From: an uncultured Clostridia bacterium
Lineage (GTDB): Bacteria; Bacillota; Clostridia; Oscillospirales; Ruminococcaceae
DNA length: 33,282 nucleotides
Direction: 5' to 3'
NCBI GenBank assembly: GCA_947625915.1
Contig: CANQPX010000019.1
Span: forward strand, 1-33,282
Positions 7,258-15,437 of this stretch are shown here, one piece after another. How positions within the stretch are numbered: position 1 is the first letter of the stretch; every line of letters starts with the position of its first letter. The notes beneath the pieces are model-generated. The model was not told the DNA's origin, did not search any database, and was given only the letters and a program-made list of their open reading frames with translations. The position numbers and the translations under genes were made by a program.

Positions 7258-8340
7258 TCATGTTCCTTTACTATTTAAAAAATCCATAAATTTTTCGACT
7301 GTCATTTTCACCGTTGATGAAGTGCCTGCGTCGGAGCATATAACAACATTTATATTTCCGCCTGAACGTTTTTTATCGTTAAGGCAAGCTTTTCCAAGCT
7401 CATTTGGCATCGGTCTTACGTCTATTTTCAAATGGTATTTTTCCAGACAAGCCGCTAATTTTTCCGAAAGTCCCGCGCTGCACATACCCTGTTTTTCCGC
7501 AAGGGCTGTTATCATTTCCATGCCCTTTGCAACTGCCATTCCGTGGGAGATCCCCGTATAGTTGTAATACTGTTCTATGGAATGTCCCAGCGTATGCCCG
7601 AAATTCAAGAGCATCCTTTCGCCCTTGTCGTGTTCGTCCGCTTCAACGACATCACGTTTTATTGAAACACATTCAGCTATTATATCCGTAAGAACTTCCT
7701 TATTATCTCTGAGTTCTTCCGCCGTATATTTTTCAAGTTTTTCAAAAAGGGGCGCGGACTTTATCATGCCGTATTTGACAACTTCCCCCATACCGTCCGT
7801 AAAAAATTCGTCCGTAAGCGTATCGAGAGCGTCTGTATCCGCAAGAACCAGTATCGGCTGTTTGAACGCTCCCACAAGATTTTTCCCGCCGGGGATATCG
7901 ATCCCTGTCTTTCCGCCGACAGATGAATCCACCTGTGCGAGCAGCGAAGTAGGTATCTGCACAAAATCTATGCCGCGAAGATATGAAGCCGCCGCAAAGC
8001 CCGTCATATCTCCCGTTACCCCGCCGCCCAGAGCCACAAGGCAGTCTGTGCGGGTGAAATGGTTCTCACAAAGAAAATCCCATATTTTTATAAGTGTAGA
8101 AGAATTTTTTGACGCTTCGCCGTGCGGGAAAACGAACCTGCAAGTTTCATATCCCGCATTTTCCAGTGAGCGGACAGCTTTATCACCGTATAACCTGTCA
8201 ACGTTATCATCTGTTATCACCGCAAGCTTCTGTGCTTTTGTAACGTTTTTTACATATTCTCCGCAGTTTTCCAGAAGTCCGCTGCCGATAAGAACATCAT
8301 AAACTCCCGAAGCCCTGACGGTTATTTTTTTCAAAGACAT
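7258..8340 (-). CDS. aroB: 3-dehydroquinate synthase
   Basis: Second shikimate step: converts DAHP to 3-dehydroquinate, NAD- and divalent-metal-dependent. The 360-residue product has the expected length. Diagnostic segments are VALGGGVTGDMTGFAAASYLRG (NAD-binding, about 102-123), IPTSLLAQVDSSVGGKTGID (about 130-149), GKNLVGAFKQP, GMGEVVKYG, and the metal-ligand stretch LLNFGHTLGHSIE (about 244-256). It sits 27 bases after aroF and three before aroA. The remaining steps (aroD, aroE, aroK) are not in the window and must be encoded elsewhere. Confidence 0.97.
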   Translation of the reverse strand: MSLKKITVRASGVYDVLIGSGLLENCGEYVKNVTKAQKLAVITDDNVDRLYGDKAVRSLENAGYETCRFVFPHGEASKNSSTLIKIWDFLCENHFTRTDCLVALGGGVTGDMTGFAAASYLRGIDFVQIPTSLLAQVDSSVGGKTGIDIPGGKNLVGAFKQPILVLADTDALDTLTDEFFTDGMGEVVKYGMIKSAPLFEKLEKYTAEELRDNKEVLTDIIAECVSIKRDVVEADEHDKGERMLLNFGHTLGHSIEQYYNYTGISHGMAVAKGMEMITALAEKQGMCSAGLSEKLAACLEKYHLKIDVRPMPNELGKACLNDKKRSGGNINVVICSDAGTSSTVKMTVEKFMDFLNSKGT

Positions 8341-8367
8341 AAATACCAGTCCAATCGCATATCAGAA

Positions 8368-9384
8368 TTATTTTCCTATAGTTCTTCCGAAGTAGGAAGT
8401 AAGATCCTTTATCTTCTTCATTATCTCCGCAAATCTTGCGGGAGTAAGCTGTTGACCGCCGTCCGAAAGTGCGCTCTTGGGGTCGTTGTGTACTTCTATT
8501 TCCAGAGCGTCCGCGCCTGCGGCGACCGCTGCCAGCGACATAGGTTCGATAAGTGAAACTATTCCCGTTGCATGAGACGGGTCAACGCATACAGGAAGGT
8601 GTGATTTTTCCTTAAACAGAGGAACAGCGGAAATATCCAGTGTATTTCTTGTCATTGTTTCAAATGTGCGTATACCTCTTTCACAGAGGATAACGTTCAT
8701 ATTGCCTTCCGCCATGATATATTCGGCTGACATAAGGGTCTCCTCAATGGTATTTGCCAGACCTCTTTTAAGGAGTATAGGCTTGTCGCATTTTCCGAGT
8801 AGTTTTAGCAAGCGGAAATTCTGCATATTTCTTGCGCCCACTTGAATGACGTCCACGTCCGCGAAAAGGTCAATATCCGCGCAGTCCATTATCTCGGTAA
8901 CTATTGGAAGTCCCGTTTCATTTCTTGCCTTTATGAGAAGTTTTATACCTTCCGCTCCCAGACCTTGGAAAGAATACGGAGAAGTTCTCGGCTTGAACGC
9001 ACCTCCGCGCAGCATAGTTGCGCCCGCTTCCTTGACGGCGATGGCGGTAGTGATGACCTGTTCTTCACTTTCAACGGAACACGGACCCGCGATTATCTGT
9101 AACGAACCGTTTCCGATAACGGTATTTTTCACGGAGATCACCGTATTATCAGGGTGGAATTTCCTGTTAGCTTTTTTGTAAGGTTCCTGAACGCGTCTGA
9201 TATTTTCAACGCAGTCCTGTGCAAGGATATTTTCAACGTCTATTGCGGAAGTATCGCCTACCAGACCTATAATGTTCTGAGTAGCGCCTTCGATATGGTT
9301 AACGCTTACGCCCTGTGATTTAAGGTTGTCCTCAAGTCTGCGGACGGAATCCGCCTGCGCGCCTTTTTTGAGAATGATGATCAT
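8368..9384 (-). CDS. aroF: 3-deoxy-7-phosphoheptulonate synthase with N-terminal regulatory domain
   Basis: Commits carbon to aromatics by condensing PEP and erythrose-4-phosphate. The 338 residues contain an N-terminal ferredoxin-like domain (about 1-70, MIIILKKGAQADSVRRLEDN onward). The catalytic barrel follows, with IAGPCSVESEEQV (about 99-111), LRGGAFKPRTSPYSFQGLG, VGARNMQNF, ILLKRG, VILCERGIRTFE and VDPSHATG. This layout is the type I-beta form found in Thermotoga and many Firmicutes, where the N-terminal domain mediates feedback inhibition by tyrosine or phenylalanine; that regulation is inferred here. The ATG follows AGGAGG. It opens the aro block, 48 bases after the LRR lipoprotein gene, with no convincing promoter and no T-box in that gap. 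Confidence 0.96.
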   Translation of the reverse strand: MIIILKKGAQADSVRRLEDNLKSQGVSVNHIEGATQNIIGLVGDTSAIDVENILAQDCVENIRRVQEPYKKANRKFHPDNTVISVKNTVIGNGSLQIIAGPCSVESEEQVITTAIAVKEAGATMLRGGAFKPRTSPYSFQGLGAEGIKLLIKARNETGLPIVTEIMDCADIDLFADVDVIQVGARNMQNFRLLKLLGKCDKPILLKRGLANTIEETLMSAEYIMAEGNMNVILCERGIRTFETMTRNTLDISAVPLFKEKSHLPVCVDPSHATGIVSLIEPMSLAAVAAGADALEIEVHNDPKSALSDGGQQLTPARFAEIMKKIKDLTSYFGRTIGK

Positions 9385-9432
9385 TTTATTTTCCTCCTGA
9401 ATATGTTATATTTTGAGTGCTGTCTTGGCGGA

Positions 9433-10461
9433 TCAGCGAGTTACGATGGTCGTATCGGGCATTTTGTCTTGGAAAGCCTGCAACTCCTCTTCGGAGATAT
9501 CCAGACCTTCTATATAAAGTTTTTTCAGTCCGACGAGATTTGTAAGCGGAGTAATGTTCTGAACGGGATTTCCACCGAGTTTTATCCAGCCGAGTGAAGT
9601 AAGCGACATAAGCGGTTCAACATCGGAAACGGAGTTGTTTTGCAGATATATTTCCGTAAGATCCGCCATATTTGACACCGGAGTTATATCCGAAATGTTA
9701 TTGTTCTGTAAATGGAGCCTGCTCATGATCTTCATGCCGCTGAGTGCGGAAATGTCGGAAACATTGTTGTCATTGAGTCTAAGCAGCGTAAGGTCATGCA
9801 GTTCGGCAAGCGGAGATATATCGCTTATGGAGTTTTCCGAAAGATCCAGCGAAGTCAGCTTATAAAGGTTTTCTAACGGAGAGATATCCGTTATCTGATT
9901 TGCTCTGAGGTAAAGCGACTCCAGTGACACCAGTCCCGCAAGCGGAGAAAGGTCGCTTATTTGGTTGCTGAACAGCGACAAGGTCTGCAGATCCGTAAGA
10001 CCTTTCAGCGGTGATATATCTGTGATCTTGTTCTGATAGATATGCAGTTCGGTAAGATTTACCATATATTTCAGATCTTTGATATCCTCATCATTCAGCG
10101 ACATATTGTTAAGTGTAAGTGAAGTCAGCTTTGTGCTGTATTCAACGCCTTTTATGGTAATAGTTTCCGGCAGATCTGCCATAGCTTCTTCCTTAATGGC
10201 GGCAGCCTCGCTGACGGCGGGGTTATATTTACCCATAAGGTAATCGTTCTTATCCTTGAAAGAGATGTTCGGGACAGTTTCCGCGCGAAGGGATTCCACC
10301 TGACTTTCAAGTTCGCTTATCCGCGACTCATAGCCCGAAGCGTCAAGAGAAGTCGCTTCCCCTTCCGCAGACGAGCTGTCCTTGCATGAAGCAAGAGCCA
10401 TCGTCATGGTCAAAGCCGCTGCCGAAGCAATTATGCGGTAAAAAATTTTAACATTCTTCAT
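9433..10461 (-). CDS. Leucine-rich-repeat lipoprotein (internalin/SDS22 type)
   Basis: A predicted surface lipoprotein of 342 residues. The start ATG at 10461 follows AAAGGA by 12 bases; longer in-frame starts lack a ribosome site. The signal peptide ends in the lipobox LASC with the lipid-anchored Cys at residue 26. A short coiled coil (about 42-58) and a linker precede about nine 22-residue leucine-rich repeats (about 115-325) of the form L..L.L..N.ISDISPL..L, the SDS22/internalin-like bacterial class. Such repeats form a curved ligand-binding surface; the ligand is unknown. It has its own perfect sigma-A promoter and a long leader. aroF starts 48 bases after its stop codon, so the aro genes may be read from the same transcript. 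Confidence 0.87.
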   Translation of the reverse strand: MKNVKIFYRIIASAAALTMTMALASCKDSSSAEGEATSLDASGYESRISELESQVESLRAETVPNISFKDKNDYLMGKYNPAVSEAAAIKEEAMADLPETITIKGVEYSTKLTSLTLNNMSLNDEDIKDLKYMVNLTELHIYQNKITDISPLKGLTDLQTLSLFSNQISDLSPLAGLVSLESLYLRANQITDISPLENLYKLTSLDLSENSISDISPLAELHDLTLLRLNDNNVSDISALSGMKIMSRLHLQNNNISDITPVSNMADLTEIYLQNNSVSDVEPLMSLTSLGWIKLGGNPVQNITPLTNLVGLKKLYIEGLDISEEELQAFQDKMPDTTIVTR

Positions 10462-10564
10462 AAAAAATGTCATTCCTTTCGATTCGGACAGAGTTAAAAG
10501 AAAAAGTCTGTGACAAACAATATTGCCGCAGACAGCCAACGCTATGCTATAAAGCTCCATTCTG

Positions 10565-10681
10565 TTATCGGCAATATATTTTTCCAAGGCATGGGAAACA
10601 GGCTCCGCAGCCGAAATAAAAGCCTGCGCCCGCAAAAATCAAAGGATCTGTCTCAGCGAGTACAGAATTAACAGCTTTCAT
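10565..10681 (-). CDS. Possible 38-residue cysteine-rich peptide in LRR-gene leader
   Basis: Within the ~255-base leader of the LRR lipoprotein gene, an ATG at 10681 opens 38 codons ending MKAVNSVLAETDPLIF then AGAGFYFGCGACFPCLGKIYCR and a TAA. GGAG lies 10 bases upstream. It has four cysteines in 14 residues and a hydrophobic centre. It could be a leader peptide, a small membrane protein or chance. No similarity is recognised. Confidence 0.3.
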   Translation of the reverse strand: MKAVNSVLAETDPLIFAGAGFYFGCGACFPCLGKIYCR

Positions 10682-10723
10682 GATTTTATTACTCCGAATA
10701 CATAAAAATTCAAATTTGATACT

Positions 10724-10752
10724 ATTATACATCATTTTCACATCTTTGTCAA
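10724..10752 (-). promoter_or_regulatory. Perfect sigma-A promoter of the LRR lipoprotein gene
   Basis: Minus-strand TTGACA (10747-10752), 17-base spacer, TATAAT (10724-10729), both perfect consensus. The lipoprotein start lies about 255 bases downstream, leaving an unusually long leader that holds a possible small ORF. Confidence 0.85.
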
Positions 10753-10787
10753 GGGTTTTAGCGAAAAAAAAGCCGTTTTTTGCCTTT

Positions 10788-13700
10788 CTACCATGTCCAA
10801 TCCGACATGAAACGTGTAAGTTTTGTATCTTCGCCGCTGCGTTTCTGCTGTTTCTTTATCTCGTTTATGACTCCCAGTGCGATAAGTGCCGCGCCTGTCA
10901 GCGCAAGGTAAACTAACCATGCGATGCTTTCGAGTTGGCGCAGGCTGAGCAGTGCCGCAGAAATGACCATTGAAGCCACCGCAAGCACGAACCAGCGTTT
11001 GCGCTTTATTATGAACGATACCGCAAGCATTATCACCAGAACTATCCCTATGAACACCGAGTCAAAGCTTTCTCCCGAAACGAGCGCGTCTATAAACAGT
11101 ATCGCTATGCATACCGCCGCCGCGCCGAAAGAGAAATTGTACACCTTTTCCGGTGCGTCTCTGTGTATCAGCCTTAGAAGTATGCAGAATATCACCACAG
11201 GGAAAAGCTTGAATTCCAGCCCGATGAGTTCCGGCACTTCAAAAAACGGTATCGTCCACCATATGGGGAATATCCCCGCTGCCGAGACCGTCATTATAAG
11301 TTTTCTCGCAGGCTGCGACTGTTCGCGGCGAACGAAATTCAGCACCGCCGCCGTAGCGATGATACAGCCTGTCCACGTTCTGACATCTCCGCCAAATCCC
11401 ATGAGGAACACCGCTGCGGTAAATATCGAACCCAATGAGAAAACGTCTGTCCGATACTTTTCTTCAAATATCTTTTTCGGGAACATCAGCCGTCCGACAA
11501 CTGCAAATATCACTGCAAAGACCGCCGCCGGATCGCTGTTGATACTTCTTAGGAATATAACGTCAAGGGCAAATATGGGGAATATCAGATCAAGCGTATT
11601 TTTCCTGAAAATACTTAACAGCACCGAGCATACTCCGAGAACTGCCGCAAAAACATACATTATAAGGCTTTCATAGCTTTCCGCGGCAAAAAGCATTATC
11701 CCCGAAAAGATCGGCATAACGTTCCAAAGGAAGACCTCCGAGTATTTTTCGATCTCTTCAAAGCCGCCCGCAGCGGTAAATATGTTCTGCACCGCAAATA
11801 TCAGGAGCAGCAGTGCCGCAGGAAAATATATGAAGTCAATGCCGTCGGTGAGTTTTCCGCCCATAAACAGCGATGTCAGCAGCAGCGACGCGTAGAAAAG
11901 CCATATCCTCGAGTGTTTCCCCTGCGGGAACGCCTTTTTCACAAGATAAATTAACGAGCATACCGACACCGCGATAAGCGGCACAAATAAATATGTTTCC
12001 GCGATAAGGATTATGATGCAGTATAAAGGAACTGCGGCAATTACACCGATCCCGTATGCTTTTGCGTATTTTTTCGCTTTGGGAATGAACATTGTCACCG
12101 CCGCGATAAAGCACATCAGCATGAGCATTACCGCCGCCGCGCAGACGATCTCGGGATATTTTTCCGATCCCGTAAACAACACCGTAAACGGGAACAGCGT
12201 TAACGCGGTAAGCGAAGCGGCTGCTATGTGAGAAAATTTTTCCTGTTTTGAAAATACCGCAAGCAGAATTCCCACAGCAAGTATGCCGAGCCCGATGATC
12301 CCATCGGTCATATATGTTCCAAGATCGGAGTTTATGGAGATCAGCGAACAGATAAACGCATATGCCGCGATAATGATATCATTTGCCGAGGAGTAAAGGC
12401 GTTTCTTGAGCGGCGTGGACCTTACCGCCGCAAAGTATAAAACCATGAAAAGATATGCCGAAACAAAAGCATACCCGCTCATTTCAAGCTTTCCGAAAAC
12501 ATACAGGGAAATTTCCGCCGAGAGCCAGAGCATTGCTCCGAAAGACATTGCCTTTGACCCGTTTGTTTTGTTTCGCAGCGCAAGTATGAGCAGCTGTGCA
12601 AATATCGCCGCAGCCGCGCCTATTAGCGTAAGTGACGGCAGTTCATCGTCTGCAATAAGGGAAATATTCTCTATAACGCCAAGGAAAGCGGCTGCTCCCG
12701 CGGCAATTATCCCAAGAATTTTCATTATCTTCCTGATAAGTTCGGGAAAGATGCCCATTGCCGACAAAACCGTATAAATAAGCGCCGTGGCGGCGATTAT
12801 TGCCGTAAAGCCCGACATTCCGTCAGGGTCAAAGCCCGCAAACAGCGCAGCAGTTATAAAAAACGCAAAAGCGAGCGTTCCCGCCGCTCCGTTTCTGTCG
12901 GAAACGGACTTCCGCAGGAAACATACCGAGAATATCAGGAATGCCGCAAGAGAGATATACCCTTCCTCCGCAGTGAAAAGCGATATAACGCTCAATACCC
13001 ACACGTTCAGCGTGGAAAAGCGTTCCCATTCGGCGGCAAATATTGTTTCTTCTCCGAAAATTTTAACAAATGCCCTTCTCACAAGCGGTGCCGTAAGAAT
13101 TATCAGCAGCGAAAATACCGACATTCCCAACGCGGCGATATCCCCGCCTTTTGTGAACTGCCATATCAGCGAAACCGCTGCCGCAGAAAAACTTACGAAC
13201 GACGCCGCCGCAAAACTTCTGAATCTATAGTCATGCGCGCCTTTGAAAAACGGTATGCAGACGCTCAGGAACATTGCCGCAAAGACCAATGCCCTTCCGT
13301 TCCCGTCAAAAGAAAGGTACTCGCCGAAAATTTTTAACGCTCCTGCCGCCGCTATCGCCGCAGGAAGGAAAATACTTCCCAGTATGTAAAATATCCTTCC
13401 CGTCTGAACGAGTTTCAGCTTTCTTTCCGCAAGGGAGTGTATGCCGAAGAACACCGCCGAAAATGAAAGCAGCAGCACCGCGCGGAAGAAATCGTTCATG
13501 ATATCCCAAGCCGCAGCCGCAAATATAAATCCCGACAGCGACAATAACAATGCGCCGAGGATAAGTATTATGTTGATCGTGCTGACGCTCTTTTTTTCGT
13601 TTATCTTAGCTGCCGCAGGAACTTCCGAAGGAAATTCTTCTGCGGAAGTTTCCGCAGGAAATGTCTGCGAAGATCCGGGAGTTTTCTCGGTCTGCGGAGC

Positions 13701-13940
13701 AAACGGCATACCGTAAGACGCCGCAGCGTTTTTTTCGGAAATTGTTCCTTCTTCGTGCGGCTGTAAAGTTCCCTGTTTGCCGACCGAAGTTCCGTTTATC
13801 TGTTCAAGAAGCGCGTCATTCTGCTGTTTAAGCGCGGAATTCTGTTTTTTCAGATCGGAATTTTCACTTTTCTGCAAAATATACAATATCAGCAGTACCG
13901 CAGGTGAAATAAGCCACAATATCGCTATCAAAAGTAACAC
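10788..13940 (-). CDS. Large polytopic membrane protein (DUF2157/DUF2339-like)
   Basis: A 1050-residue protein, almost entirely membrane. It starts with one hydrophobic helix (1-22), a short coiled coil (about 24-50, heptads of K, Q, N and L), and a Pro/Glu/Ser linker to about 118. The rest is an unbroken series of some 25 or more hydrophobic segments, and the tail is positively charged. The first membrane segments, GALLLSLSGFIFAAAAWD to LKLVQTGRIFYILGSIFLP, resemble the start of DUF2157/DUF2339-type bacterial membrane proteins, but I cannot name a family with certainty. The GTG start at 13940 follows GAGG by eight bases. It has its own perfect sigma-A promoter just past spoIID. Its stop lies 35 bases from the LRR gene promoter. 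Function unknown; a transport or envelope role is conceivable. Confidence 0.78.
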   Translation of the reverse strand: MLLLIAILWLISPAVLLILYILQKSENSDLKKQNSALKQQNDALLEQINGTSVGKQGTLQPHEEGTISEKNAAASYGMPFAPQTEKTPGSSQTFPAETSAEEFPSEVPAAAKINEKKSVSTINIILILGALLLSLSGFIFAAAAWDIMNDFFRAVLLLSFSAVFFGIHSLAERKLKLVQTGRIFYILGSIFLPAAIAAAGALKIFGEYLSFDGNGRALVFAAMFLSVCIPFFKGAHDYRFRSFAAASFVSFSAAAVSLIWQFTKGGDIAALGMSVFSLLIILTAPLVRRAFVKIFGEETIFAAEWERFSTLNVWVLSVISLFTAEEGYISLAAFLIFSVCFLRKSVSDRNGAAGTLAFAFFITAALFAGFDPDGMSGFTAIIAATALIYTVLSAMGIFPELIRKIMKILGIIAAGAAAFLGVIENISLIADDELPSLTLIGAAAAIFAQLLILALRNKTNGSKAMSFGAMLWLSAEISLYVFGKLEMSGYAFVSAYLFMVLYFAAVRSTPLKKRLYSSANDIIIAAYAFICSLISINSDLGTYMTDGIIGLGILAVGILLAVFSKQEKFSHIAAASLTALTLFPFTVLFTGSEKYPEIVCAAAVMLMLMCFIAAVTMFIPKAKKYAKAYGIGVIAAVPLYCIIILIAETYLFVPLIAVSVCSLIYLVKKAFPQGKHSRIWLFYASLLLTSLFMGGKLTDGIDFIYFPAALLLLIFAVQNIFTAAGGFEEIEKYSEVFLWNVMPIFSGIMLFAAESYESLIMYVFAAVLGVCSVLLSIFRKNTLDLIFPIFALDVIFLRSINSDPAAVFAVIFAVVGRLMFPKKIFEEKYRTDVFSLGSIFTAAVFLMGFGGDVRTWTGCIIATAAVLNFVRREQSQPARKLIMTVSAAGIFPIWWTIPFFEVPELIGLEFKLFPVVIFCILLRLIHRDAPEKVYNFSFGAAAVCIAILFIDALVSGESFDSVFIGIVLVIMLAVSFIIKRKRWFVLAVASMVISAALLSLRQLESIAWLVYLALTGAALIALGVINEIKKQQKRSGEDTKLTRFMSDWTW

Positions 13941-13983
13941 AGTTATCGCCTCGATCCTTTGTATCTACGGACACACTATGTTA

Positions 13984-14012
13984 ATTATACATATTTTGGC
14001 TGAACTTGTCAA
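13984..14012 (-). promoter_or_regulatory. Perfect sigma-A promoter of the large membrane protein gene
   Basis: Minus-strand TTGACA (14007-14012), 17-base spacer, TATAAT (13984-13989). It lies between the spoIID stop (14021) and the GTG start at 13940, so the membrane gene has a vegetative promoter independent of spoIID. Confidence 0.85.
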
Positions 14013-14020
14013 TAATTTTC

Positions 14021-15124
14021 TTAATACTCTTCCAGTTCTGCGCCTGTGTAGTAGTGGTAAAGTATCTCTTTGAAATTTTTGCCGTTCTCAGCCATGGTAT
14101 TTGCGCCGAACTGGCTCATGCCGACTCCGTGACCGTAGCCTTTGGTGGTAAAAGTGAACTCCCCGTCCTTATAGGAAACGGTAAAATTTGCGGAGCGCAG
14201 CGAAAATATACTGCGGAACTCTCCGCCGCTTATTTCCGCGCCGCCTGCGGTCATTTCGGTAACTGCGCCAGAAGCGCTCCTTTGGGAAATGACTATCCAG
14301 TTTTCCGGATCGGAGGAAAGTTCGGCACCGTTTACTGAATTTTCCAGAATTTCCCGACATTCGTTTTCCGAAAGGATCTTCTCTTCGATATATGAGGGAG
14401 CGTCCTCATCGCCGCTGCTGTCAACGGGAACAAGATAATCTACCGCGCTGCCCCAGACGGTCTCGGCACTTTCCGTTCTTCCCGACGACATGGAATGGAA
14501 CGCTGCAACTATAGGTTCGCCTTCATAAACGAGTATCATTCTATCGGTGAGATCAACGGCTTCCGCCGCTTTTTCGGAATATATCTCATAACCGCTGCCG
14601 TAGAACTCCTTTGCGCGGGCAGGAGTAAAATATGCCTGATATCTGGAACTGTCGTTGGAAATATCCGCGCCCATAAGCAGCGGATCGGGAGAGAGCCGCT
14701 GCTTTTCCCGCTGACGGTAAGCATATGTCCTTGCGGCAACAGCCTGCGCTTTCAATGCTTCAATGTTGTATGTGGCGGGCATTTCCGCAAGCACCGCGCC
14801 GATGACATAATCCCGCATGGAAAGTTCAAGGACTTGTCCGCAGGTATAATCAAGAACTTTAATGATATCTTCATCATCTTTTTCGGGCGCGTCGGTCTCG
14901 GCTGCCGTTTCGGAAACGGCGGACATATCTGCGGAAGTCTGCTCCGTTTCCGTATATGCGTTTTCGGAAAACACCGTTTCCGCAGCGGAAAGTTTCGCCG
15001 CAAAAGCACTTCCGCCCGTTCCCGCAGCTCCCGTCACCGCGTCTTTCTCCGAAAACAGCGCAAACAGCGGTATCACCGCAAGCAAAAGCGCAAATATCCC
15101 CGTGATCTTTAAAATGTCTTTCAT
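14021..15124 (-). CDS. spoIID: Stage II sporulation protein D
   Basis: SpoIID is the membrane-anchored lytic transglycosylase of the engulfment machinery. With the amidase SpoIIP and anchor SpoIIM it degrades septal peptidoglycan, cutting glycan strands already stripped of peptides. The 367-residue protein has an N-terminal anchor (about 6-24) and an acidic, Thr/Ala-rich linker to about 85. The SpoIID domain follows: MRDYVIGAVLAEMPA (103-117), in which Glu114 aligns with the glutamate described as catalytic, then EALKAQAVAARTYAY (122-136), AFHSMSSGRTES, VPVDSSGDE and the terminal GYGHGVGMSQFGA. An AAAGGATG site precedes the ATG. It stands alone between the citrate synthase gene, which diverges from it, and the membrane gene. 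LytB-type homologues exist, but other spo genes in the window support the sporulation name. Confidence 0.92.
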   Translation of the reverse strand: MKDILKITGIFALLLAVIPLFALFSEKDAVTGAAGTGGSAFAAKLSAAETVFSENAYTETEQTSADMSAVSETAAETDAPEKDDEDIIKVLDYTCGQVLELSMRDYVIGAVLAEMPATYNIEALKAQAVAARTYAYRQREKQRLSPDPLLMGADISNDSSRYQAYFTPARAKEFYGSGYEIYSEKAAEAVDLTDRMILVYEGEPIVAAFHSMSSGRTESAETVWGSAVDYLVPVDSSGDEDAPSYIEEKILSENECREILENSVNGAELSSDPENWIVISQRSASGAVTEMTAGGAEISGGEFRSIFSLRSANFTVSYKDGEFTFTTKGYGHGVGMSQFGANTMAENGKNFKEILYHYYTGAELEEY

Positions 15125-15225
15125 AATTGATCATCCTTTCTATTAAATATTTTACCGAAATATTGGCAAATTATTCCTTTTCAACTTTCCATCTTTTTGT
15201 TTTGAAATTAATTCTTTAAAAATTC

Positions 15226-15254
15226 TTGACAATTACGGCTCATTGTTGTAAAAT
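15226..15254 (+). promoter_or_regulatory. Sigma-A promoter of the citrate synthase gene
   Basis: TTGACA (15226-15231), 17-base spacer, TAAAAT (15249-15254, one mismatch). The TTG start at 15438 is about 175 bases downstream, giving a long structured leader. Confidence 0.8.
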
Positions 15255-15350
15255 AAGTATATATGTGTTTTTTGTCCGCAGATATATTGATGAGCCGATC
15301 TGTTAACGAACACCTCCGAAAACCGGAAAATCAAAGATCAGAACCGCATT

Positions 15351-15405
15351 GATACAACGGAGTATTGAAGCGCAGGGATCTGCCGTTCCAATAGACCGCC
15401 GTATC
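15351..15405 (+). promoter_or_regulatory. Structured hairpin in the citrate synthase 5' leader
   Basis: A 55-base hairpin ends 33 bases before the start codon. From the base upward, GATAC (15351-15355) pairs with GTATC (15401-15405), CGG (15358-15360) with CCG (15396-15398), TATTG (15363-15367) with CAATA (15389-15393), and GCAG (15372-15375) with CTGC (15380-15383), around a GGAT loop. The lower stems are separated by symmetric two-base internal loops. No U-run follows. Further upstream, CCTCC (15313-15317) is complementary to the GGAGG ribosome site (15426-15430) and might sequester it. It resembles no riboswitch class I can name, so a regulatory role is inference. Confidence 0.5.
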
Positions 15406-15437
15406 ATCAGTATCCGAGTCCCAAAGGAGGCATTATC

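Noticed and set aside
7404-8302. Plus-strand ORFs opposite aroB
   Set aside because: Antisense shadows of a well-conserved gene.
9385-9432. T-box or riboswitch before aroF
   Set aside because: The gap is only 48 bases, too short for a T-box, with no specifier or terminator structure.
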